From positions 1-26,059 of the forward strand of contig JAIPHI010000007.1 of the NCBI GenBank assembly GCA_021735285.1: a stretch of DNA of 26,059 nucleotides. The letters run 5' to 3'. Position numbers and translations under genes: made by a program. The notes beneath the pieces were generated by a model. The model made no database searches, was not told the DNA's origin, and was given only the letters and a program-made list of their open reading frames with translations. The stretch comes from Fidelibacterota bacterium. Lineage in GTDB: Bacteria > Fidelibacterota > UBA2242 > JAFGTP01. The stretch's first letter is position 1; the number at the start of each line of letters is the position of its first letter. Positions 1-8,009 of the stretch are shown piece by piece.

Positions 1-300
1 GCTAATACCTGGGAAAAATTTAGACATATCACAATTCCTATGTTAAGTCCTACTACTTTTTTTATTATGATAATGTCGATGATCACATCTTTTCAGGTCT
101 TTGATATAGTCTATGTACTGACTTCCGGTGGCCCCCTAGGATCAACAAAAGTGATGGTATTTTATATGTACGAGAAGGCCTTCAAATTTTTCGAGATGGG
201 TTATGCATCAGCAGTTGCTTATATATTCTTTGCAATATTAGCTGCTCTATGTTTAATACAAATAAAGTATATGCGCACAAAATTATATGAGGTAACATGA
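1..300 (+). CDS. Sugar ABC transporter permease, MalF/UgpA type (3' end only)
   Basis: This is the C-terminal end of an inner-membrane permease of a carbohydrate ABC importer; the gene starts upstream of the window. The frame is open from base 1 and reads ANTWEKFRHITIPMLSP, the second half of the EAA loop that docks on the transporter ATPase. Two hydrophobic segments follow (about FFIMIMSMITSFQVF and AVAYIFFAILAALCLI), with the periplasmic stretch VYVLTSGGPLGST between them, which is typical of MalF/UgpA/LacF-type permeases. Its stop overlaps the next start as ATGA, so the two permease subunits are translationally coupled. The sugar carried cannot be read from this fragment. Confidence 0.9.
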   Translation, partial: ANTWEKFRHITIPMLSPTTFFIMIMSMITSFQVFDIVYVLTSGGPLGSTKVMVFYMYEKAFKFFEMGYASAVAYIFFAILAALCLIQIKYMRTKLYEVT

Positions 301-1142
301 TTAAGAATCGCTCAACAAAATATTTTAATATTAGTAAAAAAGTATTAATGCACATTGTTATATATGGATTAGCTATAATTACTGTTGCTCCATTTATCTG
401 GATGCTCCTTACATCTGTAAAAGGAATGGAAGAGATATTTACCTATCCACCAAAGTGGATACCTTCTGAAATTCATTTAGAAAATTATAAAGAAGCTTTC
501 CAGGCTGCACCCTTTGGCAGGTATTATTTAAATAGTATTGTAGTCTCGTTAACTGTTACAATAGGACAACTTATAACCTGCTCAATGGCCGCCTATGCAT
601 TTGCTCGCTTAGAGTTTTGGGGCCGGGATGTACTTTTCTATCTCTTTCTTGGGACAATGATGATACCCTATCAGGTTACTATGATTCCTAGTTTTATGGT
701 GCTCCATTGGTTGGGCTGGATAGATAGTTATAAAGCCCTGATCGTACCAGGTCTGGCCTCTGCTTTCGGTACTTTTTTATTACGTCAGTACTTTTTAACT
801 ATACCGAAAGAATTGGAAGAAGCTGCTTATATTGACGGTTGTAGTAAGTTTAAGGTATTGTGGAAAATTATTATACCTTTATCCAAACCAGCCCTGGCTT
901 CTCTGGCTATTTTTACATTCATGGCCGCTTTTAACAATTTTATATGGCCTCTGATCGTAACAAATTCTGAAGCATTACGGACAGTCCCTCTCGGTCTGGC
1001 GATATTTAGAAGTAGATATCTGACTGATTGGGACCTATTAATGGCCAGTTCAGTGATGGCTACTTTACCTATTTTATTAGTATTTTTCTTTGCCCAAAAA
1101 TATTTTATCAAAGGAATTTCATTAAGTGGAATTAAAGGTTAA
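297..1142 (+). CDS. Carbohydrate ABC transporter permease, MalG/UgpE/AraQ type
   Basis: This is the second inner-membrane permease of a carbohydrate ABC importer, partner of the truncated permease before it. At 281 residues it has the usual family length. There are about six hydrophobic segments, the first at about residues 15-38 (VLMHIVIYGLAIITVAPFIW). The EAA loop lies at about residues 172-200 with EELEEAAYIDGCSKF followed by IIIPLSKPALA, the contact site for the ATPase. The ATG overlaps the preceding stop by 4 bases. No solute-binding protein or ATPase gene is in the window, so these lie upstream or a shared ATPase is used. The specific sugar is unknown; the neighbouring glycosidases suggest an oligosaccharide. 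Confidence 0.93.
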   Translation: MIKNRSTKYFNISKKVLMHIVIYGLAIITVAPFIWMLLTSVKGMEEIFTYPPKWIPSEIHLENYKEAFQAAPFGRYYLNSIVVSLTVTIGQLITCSMAAYAFARLEFWGRDVLFYLFLGTMMIPYQVTMIPSFMVLHWLGWIDSYKALIVPGLASAFGTFLLRQYFLTIPKELEEAAYIDGCSKFKVLWKIIIPLSKPALASLAIFTFMAAFNNFIWPLIVTNSEALRTVPLGLAIFRSRYLTDWDLLMASSVMATLPILLVFFFAQKYFIKGISLSGIKG

Positions 1143-2499
1143 AATATATTATATCTATAAGATAATTTTCCTAGCATTTGTTGGATTTTTATCAGCACAA
1201 TCGAATCCTTCCGATATTCCTCTAACCAGTACTGGTAATATACAATTTTATATTGATCTTGCTTCGTTTAGAGGACAAGCACAGAAAACTACCACAGAAT
1301 TTTATTTAATGCTATTTGCTGACCAATTAGAGTTTAGTCCTAAAAACAGTGAAAAGAGTGCTTCTTTCACGGTGAATGTTCGTATCAATAAACCGAACGG
1401 ATCACTAAAATTCTCACAGAAATGGGAACGAAAAGCTGTTTTATCTCAAAATTCAAAAGAAATTGGGAATATGGCCTTCTATGATCAATGGAATCAAATA
1501 TTAAAACCGGGGCAATATAGATGCTATGTCACAATCACGGATCAAAACTCAAATAGGGAAGGACAATCCGACTTTAATTTCAATGTTCCAAAACTCTTAT
1601 CCGATATGAGTCAGATCCAATTTGTTTCTAGTGTGGAAGGCTTTGATCCAGCCACCGATAGTAAATCCGATCCCTTTTTCAAGAACGGTAGATTAATTTA
1701 TCCCAATCCGGCCCGTAGATATGGAGTATTGAATCCTGTTTTATATGTTTATTACGAACTTTACAACTTGCAAAAATTTATTGATGATTCTTTACAGGTA
1801 GCTTATTCTATTCTTGATGAGCATGACAACGTGATCAAAGAATATGCTCTTAATAGTGTTTCCGTTCAGGATGAAAATCTAAGTTTAATTCATGGCTTAA
1901 AAGTTGCTGATGTTCCTTCAGGTATATATGTATTGAGAGTTGATCTACTTGATCATGAGGGTGAAATGCTTTTTGCAAACAGCCGCCGATTCGAAGTTAT
2001 CCAGAGTGATTATGTTAAGGAAAATCCGGTTTTGAAAGAAAAAGAAGCTCAGCTCTTTGCCAATCTATTAAAATATATTGCTTCGCCCCAGCAATATGAT
2101 CAGTATAAGAGAATGGATCTGAGTACCCAGACTGATTTTTTAGTAAGATTTTTAAGAGATAAAGACCCGAACCCGGAAACTCTTGAGAATGAATATTTGA
2201 ACCGATTGATAAAGTTATATAAATATGCCAATCAACGATTTTCCTGGGGTAAACGTGAAGGCTGGAATACTGATAGAGGAAGAGTTCTGATTAAATATGG
2301 GTATCCCGATGAAATCAAACGCCACGATTTTGAAGAAGGAATGGATCCTTATCATATCTGGAATTATCATCAAGAACGACTTTATAGGTTCGTATTTGGT
2401 GATGTTCAGGGGAATGGAAATTTTATATTATTACACTCTAATCTTGAAGAAGAAGTTCATGATTATAATTGGCAAAAAAGATTAAAAAGAACATTTTAA
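1126..2499 (+). CDS. GWxTD domain-containing secreted protein
   Basis: This is a predicted exported protein of 457 residues carrying a C-terminal GWxTD domain. The defining motif is G379-W-N-T-D383, followed by RGRVLIKYGYPDEI; the domain spans about residues 310-457. A hydrophobic N-terminus ending FLSAQS looks like a signal peptide. The middle (about 25-300) is probably beta-rich, with Ig-like stretches such as PNGSLKFSQKWERK. The start is a GTG inside the last 17 bases of the permease gene, supported by AAAGGA at 1110-1115. GWxTD proteins are known from FCB-group genomes, but their biochemical role is not established as far as I know. Coupling to a sugar ABC permease suggests a role at the cell surface or in the periplasm in the same uptake route; that is inference. 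Confidence 0.85.
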   Translation: MELKVKIYYIYKIIFLAFVGFLSAQSNPSDIPLTSTGNIQFYIDLASFRGQAQKTTTEFYLMLFADQLEFSPKNSEKSASFTVNVRINKPNGSLKFSQKWERKAVLSQNSKEIGNMAFYDQWNQILKPGQYRCYVTITDQNSNREGQSDFNFNVPKLLSDMSQIQFVSSVEGFDPATDSKSDPFFKNGRLIYPNPARRYGVLNPVLYVYYELYNLQKFIDDSLQVAYSILDEHDNVIKEYALNSVSVQDENLSLIHGLKVADVPSGIYVLRVDLLDHEGEMLFANSRRFEVIQSDYVKENPVLKEKEAQLFANLLKYIASPQQYDQYKRMDLSTQTDFLVRFLRDKDPNPETLENEYLNRLIKLYKYANQRFSWGKREGWNTDRGRVLIKYGYPDEIKRHDFEEGMDPYHIWNYHQERLYRFVFGDVQGNGNFILLHSNLEEEVHDYNWQKRLKRTF

Positions 2500-2518
2500 T
2501 TAAAAGGTTATGCCAGCT

Positions 2519-3484
2519 ATGAGAAAAGAAATCAAAAAATTATCAAGTTTAATCATTAGTTTTGTGGGGATCTTGGTCTTGGTTCTTTTCGTCCACTGTG
2601 ATGAAGAGAATTCTAATCTGGCTCCTTATATGGGGGAAACCTATTTATCGGAAATGACAATCGAGAAGCAAACATTGAAACCGAAGTTAACCTGGCTCGG
2701 AGGATATGTCTCGGCTTTCGGTGTTAATCGCGGATCAAAAGCCTGTTTAGATTCAACTCTCCAATGGTTAATAAAAACTGATGGAAATAATTTACAATAT
2801 CCGGTTGAATATGGAGTAGTACCGGAGGGAGCAACTGATCTTACTGAGCAATATGGTGGTAAATTTGATGAATTCATTGAGGATAGTACTTATACTTGCT
2901 GGGTTGTCAAGGAAGAAGGTTGGGATAGTATAATAGAACATCCTGGAAATGCAATGGCACAAGCCGAACTCGATACAGGCATTAGTATGCTTAATAATAA
3001 TACTCTGCTTATCGACAAATACCAATATTTGCGAGAAACCCGTAGAATTGACATCTATACCAATATTGATAGGAATAGTATCAAATTGAGAGGTGGTCTG
3101 GCAAAGATAGAATTAACAGAAACAGATACTAGCAATAGTCCGGTTATTACCTGGGAAATTATTGACGATGATGTAACTGATACTTTAGTTGCTGCTACTG
3201 GAGTTTGTGAAGGTGTAGCTTATGATCCTACGGCGCTTGTTTGGGAAGTCTGGTCGATGGATACCATCGAAGGAGAGGTTAAATATGGGAAAAAGAATGT
3301 CATTCAACAGCCTCTCGTTCTAGGAGAATCGATTCCTGGTACCAGAGTATTTAAGCAATATCCAGCCGAAGGATTATCACGCAATAAAAATTACCTATTC
3401 TGGATAGCGGGAGAGGATTGGGATGGAGAAAAACATTTAAGATTTACTAAACATCATGCTTATATCACCTTTAAAACCTGGTAA
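2519..3484 (+). CDS. Predicted lipoprotein of unknown function
   Basis: I do not recognise this family. The protein has a basic n-region (MRKEIKKLSS), a hydrophobic core and then LVLFVHC27DEE, which looks like a lipobox although His at -1 is unusual. The acidic residues after the cysteine fit a membrane-anchored lipoprotein. The remaining part of about 290 residues is soluble and probably beta-rich, with patches such as PKLTWLGGYVSAFG that recall fibronectin III-like domains. I chose the ATG at 2519 because the AAAAGG at 2502-2507 is properly spaced from it; an ATG at 2510 sits only two bases after that site. It lies 19 bases after the GWxTD gene and 18 before a barrel gene, so it probably belongs to one operon with them. 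A surface accessory role is a guess. Confidence 0.65.
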   Translation: MRKEIKKLSSLIISFVGILVLVLFVHCDEENSNLAPYMGETYLSEMTIEKQTLKPKLTWLGGYVSAFGVNRGSKACLDSTLQWLIKTDGNNLQYPVEYGVVPEGATDLTEQYGGKFDEFIEDSTYTCWVVKEEGWDSIIEHPGNAMAQAELDTGISMLNNNTLLIDKYQYLRETRRIDIYTNIDRNSIKLRGGLAKIELTETDTSNSPVITWEIIDDDVTDTLVAATGVCEGVAYDPTALVWEVWSMDTIEGEVKYGKKNVIQQPLVLGESIPGTRVFKQYPAEGLSRNKNYLFWIAGEDWDGEKHLRFTKHHAYITFKTW

Positions 3485-3502
3485 TCGAGGAGATATAATA
3501 GA

Positions 3503-4822
3503 ATGGAGGGACTAAAAGTGAATATAAAGAAAAGATTACCTTTACTTTTTATTTTTACTCTTGTCACAAACTATTTCATTTTTGCCGGTGCTTCTGATAT
3601 GGAACCGGTTACCAGTGCCAAATCATTGGCATTAGGAGGTTATTATTATGCTGGATACGATGATATTACAGCTGCTTATAATAATCCGGCAGGTATTCTT
3701 AGTTTTGCAGGGAGTGGATTTGCTATTAATTTGAATGGCCGAGCCGGTCGGCAGCTCTGTGAACAAAGTGAATATGATCTCCATCGCTCTTTTAGGGCGA
3801 CTGATTACAGTGGCTCGGCCGGTATCTATTGGGTGCCAACTTCGAAATTGGGTTTTGCTCTGCTATATAATCGAGCAATAGATTATTCTCTGGATTGGCC
3901 TCTGGCTATGAGTTTCAATGTAAAAGGTACGGAACGACTTTATGGCTTGCATGTCACCTCCCGGTGTCGGGTGGATGCTCTATCGCCTGCTATAGCTCTG
4001 CGTTTAGGATCGCTTTCATTGGGCTTTGCTGGCAACCTATATAATGTTTACAAAAAATTTGGCTTTCCGGTTGGGAATCTTAATTGGGAATCAAATTCTG
4101 CCAATCCGATCTATCTCATGAAACAGGAAATGCAGGGAACAGCAATTGGCTGGAGTGTGGGATTTAATTATCCACTTACATCCAAATTGGAGATAGGGGG
4201 CATCTTAAGAAGTGGCTATACCCGCAATCTTTCTGGTGATGCCGAAACCGATCTGTTTTTCGACCTGGATAGTCTGGCAAAAAAAACGTCCATAGAAAGT
4301 GAGTTCCAGATGCCCTTTTCTGGTGGTCTGGGAATCCTGTATAAAGTAACCGAGCAATTAAGTTTTAATCTGGATATTACAACCCAGCTCTGGGAAAATA
4401 CTCTTTCCCATTATGAATTTAATTACGAAGATACGGCCTGGACAAATCGGATGCCGGATGCAGCAAGGGATAGTATTACGGGGTATTATTGGCAAAAAAT
4501 GCCCCTCAATTTTGAAAATAGTTTAGATGTTTCTATCGGCTTAGAATACGATACTAACAAAGATCTTAAATATCGCTGTGGTTATCGGTTCAGCAAGACT
4601 CCCAACTCAAATCAGACTTATAGTCTCCTCTTCCCAGATGTAAATCAACACTGGTTTTCAGCAGGGATTGGATTCACATATGATAATTATCTTATCGATC
4701 TTAGTCTGGCCTATTCCTTTGGCATTGCCAGCAACATCAAAGAAACCGAAGACCCCTATTTTTATGGAGAATATGATACCAGGACAATTTTACCATCAAT
4801 TAATGTAGAGTATAAATTTTAA
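3503..4822 (+). CDS. Outer-membrane beta-barrel protein, OmpP1/FadL/PorV-like
   Basis: This is a 439-residue predicted outer-membrane barrel. After a signal peptide (KKRLPLLFIFTLVTNYFIFAGA) comes SAKSLALGGYYYAGYDDITA followed by AYNNPAGIL, the N-terminal signature of FadL/OmpP1 and PorV/PorQ relatives, where an NPA motif sits in the plug. The rest alternates polar and aromatic residues as in transmembrane beta strands, and the chain ends in VEYKF with a terminal aromatic, as expected for BAM-assembled barrels. Two starts are possible: the ATG used here, with GAGGAG at 3487-3492, or a GTG at 3518, with GGAGGG at 3505-3510. It could be a diffusion channel for hydrophobic or glycan products, or a T9SS shuttle for the cargo protein downstream. 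The sequence alone does not decide. Confidence 0.78.
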   Translation: MEGLKVNIKKRLPLLFIFTLVTNYFIFAGASDMEPVTSAKSLALGGYYYAGYDDITAAYNNPAGILSFAGSGFAINLNGRAGRQLCEQSEYDLHRSFRATDYSGSAGIYWVPTSKLGFALLYNRAIDYSLDWPLAMSFNVKGTERLYGLHVTSRCRVDALSPAIALRLGSLSLGFAGNLYNVYKKFGFPVGNLNWESNSANPIYLMKQEMQGTAIGWSVGFNYPLTSKLEIGGILRSGYTRNLSGDAETDLFFDLDSLAKKTSIESEFQMPFSGGLGILYKVTEQLSFNLDITTQLWENTLSHYEFNYEDTAWTNRMPDAARDSITGYYWQKMPLNFENSLDVSIGLEYDTNKDLKYRCGYRFSKTPNSNQTYSLLFPDVNQHWFSAGIGFTYDNYLIDLSLAYSFGIASNIKETEDPYFYGEYDTRTILPSINVEYKF

Positions 4823-4914
4823 TATTAGCAAAAAATGAAAGGAGGGGGAGTGCGAACTGAATGTAATTTAGAAAAAAGAGTAGTTAAATCAATTAAAAAA
4901 AGGAGGAGGATAAG

Positions 4915-6870
4915 ATGCGAAAATTGAGATTTTTGGTGGTATTAGGATTATTACCAATATTGCTATTTTCTGTACTCTGGGGACAGAATGAAGGCAGAAA
5001 AGTGATCGATGTGCCTCAAGTTGATAGATCGGAAATCACTCTCGATGCTGTTATGGATGAAGCTGCCTGGGAAAATGCAGCCGAAGCCAATCTAGTAACA
5101 GCAACCGGTTATAACATCTGGTATAATCCTTATGGCCGTGAAATGGTAGAACCCGATTATGATGAGTTTTATGGTCGGATGCTATGGAGTAAGGACACAT
5201 TGTTTCTTTTTCTCCATATGGATGAATTTGTAAATGACAGTACGGGTATCTGGTTTGGTGACGCATGGCAGGGTGACCAGCTCTTTGTAGGCCTCTCCAA
5301 CCGCCTGGGCAAAGAGATGATGGGCTGGTATGATGGCAATACCTACGCAGCTCCTGATGGCCCCTACCACTGGCTAATTCTGGGAGATAATATTACCTTA
5401 AATGGTGATCCGGATACAACCTGGATACCTGAATCCTATCGATTTAGTTATGCAGACTCTTTTGGTACATTTAAAGCTGAAGACTATGGTGAATGGGCTA
5501 CAAATATTGATTCGGCTGAGGGAGTCTATGATCTGGAAATAGCGATCCATCATCCCAATATTAGTGCTCAATCTTCAATCAGTTTTAACATTGGCGGAAG
5601 TAATGGTTCGGAGAGTCATTATCTAAAAGAGTGGGACGCTTATGCCTATTATTGCTGGCAACCCAGTGTACCCAATGATCCTTTTGCCCCGGCCGGTGAT
5701 GAAGATCCTGGTGCTGAAGTACTGAAACATTCCAAAAATTGGCCGATTTTAAATTTTGTGTCTGATGATCCCGAAGTAGCTGTAAGAAAAGAACTGGAAG
5801 TACCCAAAGTAGATCCATCAGAAATTACTTTTGATGCTGTTATGGATGAAGCTGCCTGGGAAAATGCAGCCGAAGCCAATCTAGTAACTGCGACCGGCTA
5901 TAACATTTGGTACAGTGCCTATGGCCGTGAAATGGTAGAACCGGATTATGATGAGTTTTATGGTCGTATGCTATGGAGTAAGGATACACTTTTCCTATTT
6001 CTCCATATGGATGAATTTGTAAATGACAGTACTGGTATCTGGTTTGGTGACGCATGGCAGGGTGACCAGCTCTTTGTAGGCCTGTCCAACCGCCTGGGCA
6101 AAGAGATGATGGGCTGGTACGATGGTAATACCTATGCAGCTCCTGATGGCCCCTATCACTGGCTGATTCTCGGAGAGGATATTAGTTTAAATGGAGACCC
6201 GGATACAGTTTGGATTCCCGAAGAGTACAGATTTGGCCATTGGGACTCGCTGGCTATTGGTAGTATAAAGGCGGAAAATTTTGGCCGCTGGGCTACTAAT
6301 ATTGATTCAGCTGAAGGTATTTATGATCTGGAAATGGCGATCTATCATCCCAATGTCGATTCACAGGCTTCGATCGGTTTTAATATCGGTGGAAGTAATG
6401 GTTCTGAGAGTCATTATTTAAAAGAATGGGACGCTTATGCCTATTATTGCTGGCAACCCAGCATACCCAATGATCCCTTTGCCCCGGCCGGTGCTGAAGA
6501 CCCTGGTGCTGAAATACTGAAATTATCTAAAAATTGGCCTGTATTGACTTTTGGCCCAACTGTAACCACACAGATCGAATCAGAGGAAGTAAACAACAAA
6601 CCAGTTGGATTTTCATTACGACAAAATTATCCCAATCCATTCAATCCCAAAACAACTATTCGATTTCAGGTTAACAAAGAAGTACCAGTCACATTAAAAG
6701 TATTTGATATGCTAGGTAGGGAGGTTGCAACCCTAATTGAAGAACGTCCTTTTGCTCAGGGAACCTATTCAGTTATCTGGAATGCTTCTAATTATGCCAG
6801 TGGTGTTTATTTCTATAAATTAAGCGCCAATAATAATTATGAAACTAAAAAGATGATCTTATTGAAGTAG
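4915..6870 (+). CDS. Secreted tandem CBM9-like domain protein with T9SS type A sorting domain
   Basis: This 651-residue protein probably binds glycan at or beyond the cell surface. It has a signal peptide (MRKLRFLVVLGLLPILLFSVLWGQ), then two near-identical CBM9/DOMON-like beta-sandwich domains at about residues 33-281 and 296-546. Each domain starts with a typical CBM9 pattern (EITLDAVMDEAAWENAA) and carries conserved aromatics (YNIWY, AWQGDQLFVG, GPYHWLIL) that may line a sugar site. Residues 565-651 form a type A T9SS C-terminal domain: QNYPNPFNPKTTIRF, then LKVFDMLGREV, and GVYFYKLSA near the end, so the protein should be secreted by the type IX system and attached or released. A strong AGGAGG at 4901-4906 sets the start. 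No catalytic domain is seen. A hairpin terminator follows 9 bases after the stop. Confidence 0.85.
   Translation: MRKLRFLVVLGLLPILLFSVLWGQNEGRKVIDVPQVDRSEITLDAVMDEAAWENAAEANLVTATGYNIWYNPYGREMVEPDYDEFYGRMLWSKDTLFLFLHMDEFVNDSTGIWFGDAWQGDQLFVGLSNRLGKEMMGWYDGNTYAAPDGPYHWLILGDNITLNGDPDTTWIPESYRFSYADSFGTFKAEDYGEWATNIDSAEGVYDLEIAIHHPNISAQSSISFNIGGSNGSESHYLKEWDAYAYYCWQPSVPNDPFAPAGDEDPGAEVLKHSKNWPILNFVSDDPEVAVRKELEVPKVDPSEITFDAVMDEAAWENAAEANLVTATGYNIWYSAYGREMVEPDYDEFYGRMLWSKDTLFLFLHMDEFVNDSTGIWFGDAWQGDQLFVGLSNRLGKEMMGWYDGNTYAAPDGPYHWLILGEDISLNGDPDTVWIPEEYRFGHWDSLAIGSIKAENFGRWATNIDSAEGIYDLEMAIYHPNVDSQASIGFNIGGSNGSESHYLKEWDAYAYYCWQPSIPNDPFAPAGAEDPGAEILKLSKNWPVLTFGPTVTTQIESEEVNNKPVGFSLRQNYPNPFNPKTTIRFQVNKEVPVTLKVFDMLGREVATLIEERPFAQGTYSVIWNASNYASGVYFYKLSANNNYETKKMILLK
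5011..6552 (+). repeat. Tandem intragenic duplication (two copies of about 750 bases)
   Basis: Copy 1 is 5011-5757 and copy 2 is 5800-6552. The offset is 789 bases at the start and 795 toward the end, so copy 2 has gained two codons in a loop around residues 180-190 of copy 1. Between about 5044 and 5380 the two copies are almost identical even at third codon positions. Divergence rises in the loop (SYADSFGTFKAEDYGE versus GHWDSLAIGSIKAENFGR) and falls again over the stretch from the GGSNGSESHYL motif to the copy end. This shows a recent duplication, or a duplication kept uniform by gene conversion. Confidence 0.92.
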
Positions 6871-6879
6871 CTATTTATT

Positions 6880-6916
6880 GGATGCCATGGAGCTCGTCCA
6901 TGGCATCCTTATTTTT
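6880..6916 (+). terminator. Rho-independent terminator
   Basis: The arms GGATGCCATGGA (6880-6891) and TCCATGGCATCC (6897-6908) pair perfectly over 12 bp around a 5-base loop, and TTATTTTT follows. It lies 9 bases after the stop of the CBM9-like gene and marks the end of the transcription unit that begins with the ABC permeases. Confidence 0.9.
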
Positions 6917-6966
6917 GTATAATAAAAAATAATAAAAACAATAACTAGAAAAAGGGACAGGATAAA

Positions 6967-7920
6967 ATGAAGATTGCGAAACTAAAGGGAGCACATGACT
7001 TCGTCATTGAGGAAAAGGATAGACCTGAAATTGGTGATGAGGAATGTTTGATCAGGGTTAAGGCTTGTGGTGTCTGTCATTCCGAGCTTGATCAGTGGGC
7101 CAATACTCTGGAAAATCTGGAATATCCCCGCTATATCGGTCACGAAGTAGCCGGGGAAGTTATAGCCGTAGGTGACCAAGTCCAGGATATAAAACCCGAT
7201 GATCGGGTGGCCGTCTGGGTCGATCAACGAGGCTATGCTACGGAAGTTGCTGTGGAAGCAGACCGGATCTTTCCTATCCACGATTCTGTTCCTTTTGTCG
7301 AAGCAATGGCAGAACCATTAGCATGTACGACGAATGGTGTTATAAAAGCTAATATTGAACTGGCAGATACTGTAGCCCTTGTAGGTACTGGATTTATGGG
7401 ACTTATTCTATTACAACAAATAAAACTAAAGGGAGCTACCCGGGTTATAGCTATCGATATTCGAGACGAAATACTGGAAGTTGCCGAACAGCTTGGTGCC
7501 GATGTGACCTTGAATCCAGGCAAAGAAAATGTCGAGGAAAGGATCAAAGAAATAACTGCTGGTAAAGGCGTCGATGCAGCTTTTGAAGTAGGGGGCAAAC
7601 AGGCTACATTGGATCTGACAGCAAAAATTATTCGAATGGAAGGCAAACTAATTATTTTTGGTTACCATCCGGGGCTCCGCAAGATCGAGGATCTGGGCTA
7701 TTGGAACTGGATGGCATTTGACATTATTAATGCCCATTTTAGAGATTTAGGAACTATTTTAAAGGGCGCTGATATTGGGATTCGATTATTAAATTCTGGC
7801 CAGATAAAGATGAAACCATTAATTACAAATACTTACCCCCTGGAAGACATTGAAGCAGCCTTTCAAGCTGCTCAAAGTAAGCCAGAAGGATTTATTAAAT
7901 CTGTAATTACATTTAGATGA
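6967..7920 (+). CDS. Zinc-dependent MDR-family dehydrogenase lacking the structural zinc lobe
   Basis: This is a 317-residue medium-chain alcohol/polyol dehydrogenase, probably cytoplasmic and NAD-linked. The catalytic zinc ligands appear as C37 (CGVCHSE), H59-E60 (GHEVAG) and E117. The nucleotide-binding Rossmann motif is VALVGTGFMG (G140, G142, G145), and an acidic residue after the second strand (D164 in IAIDIRDE) favours NAD over NADP. The four-cysteine structural zinc loop found in many family members is absent, which explains the short length. It follows the terminator and precedes the TonB receptor by 89 bases, so it may start the second transcription unit. It probably oxidises or reduces a sugar, polyol or sugar acid released from the glycan; the substrate is unknown. 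Confidence 0.85.
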   Translation: MKIAKLKGAHDFVIEEKDRPEIGDEECLIRVKACGVCHSELDQWANTLENLEYPRYIGHEVAGEVIAVGDQVQDIKPDDRVAVWVDQRGYATEVAVEADRIFPIHDSVPFVEAMAEPLACTTNGVIKANIELADTVALVGTGFMGLILLQQIKLKGATRVIAIDIRDEILEVAEQLGADVTLNPGKENVEERIKEITAGKGVDAAFEVGGKQATLDLTAKIIRMEGKLIIFGYHPGLRKIEDLGYWNWMAFDIINAHFRDLGTILKGADIGIRLLNSGQIKMKPLITNTYPLEDIEAAFQAAQSKPEGFIKSVITFR

Positions 7921-8009
7921 TTATGAGGATAGCTTGCAAAAATCAATTTTTAAAATGAATATATTAGCAACAAATGTCAATCCTTTCAAAATTTCAAAAG
8001 GATAGGGCC

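Noticed and set aside
4835..4927. 30-codon open stretch from ATG 4835 overlapping the start of the CBM9-like gene
   Set aside because: It is composed largely of the purine-rich ribosome sites themselves, and its product is a short basic peptide with no recognisable features.
5051..6055. Paired minus-strand open frames of 71 codons at 5051-5266 and 5840-6055
   Set aside because: They match each other only because the + strand domain is duplicated; they are shadows of the CBM9-like gene.
6910..6923. TATTTTTG and TATAAT directly after the terminator, resembling promoter elements
   Set aside because: The T-run belongs to the terminator, no suitable upstream element lies at normal spacing, and AT-rich sequence gives such matches by chance.
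7233..7646. 137-codon minus-strand open frame inside the dehydrogenase gene
   Set aside because: The + strand frame carries zinc and NAD motifs; the antisense product is serine-rich and has no family features.
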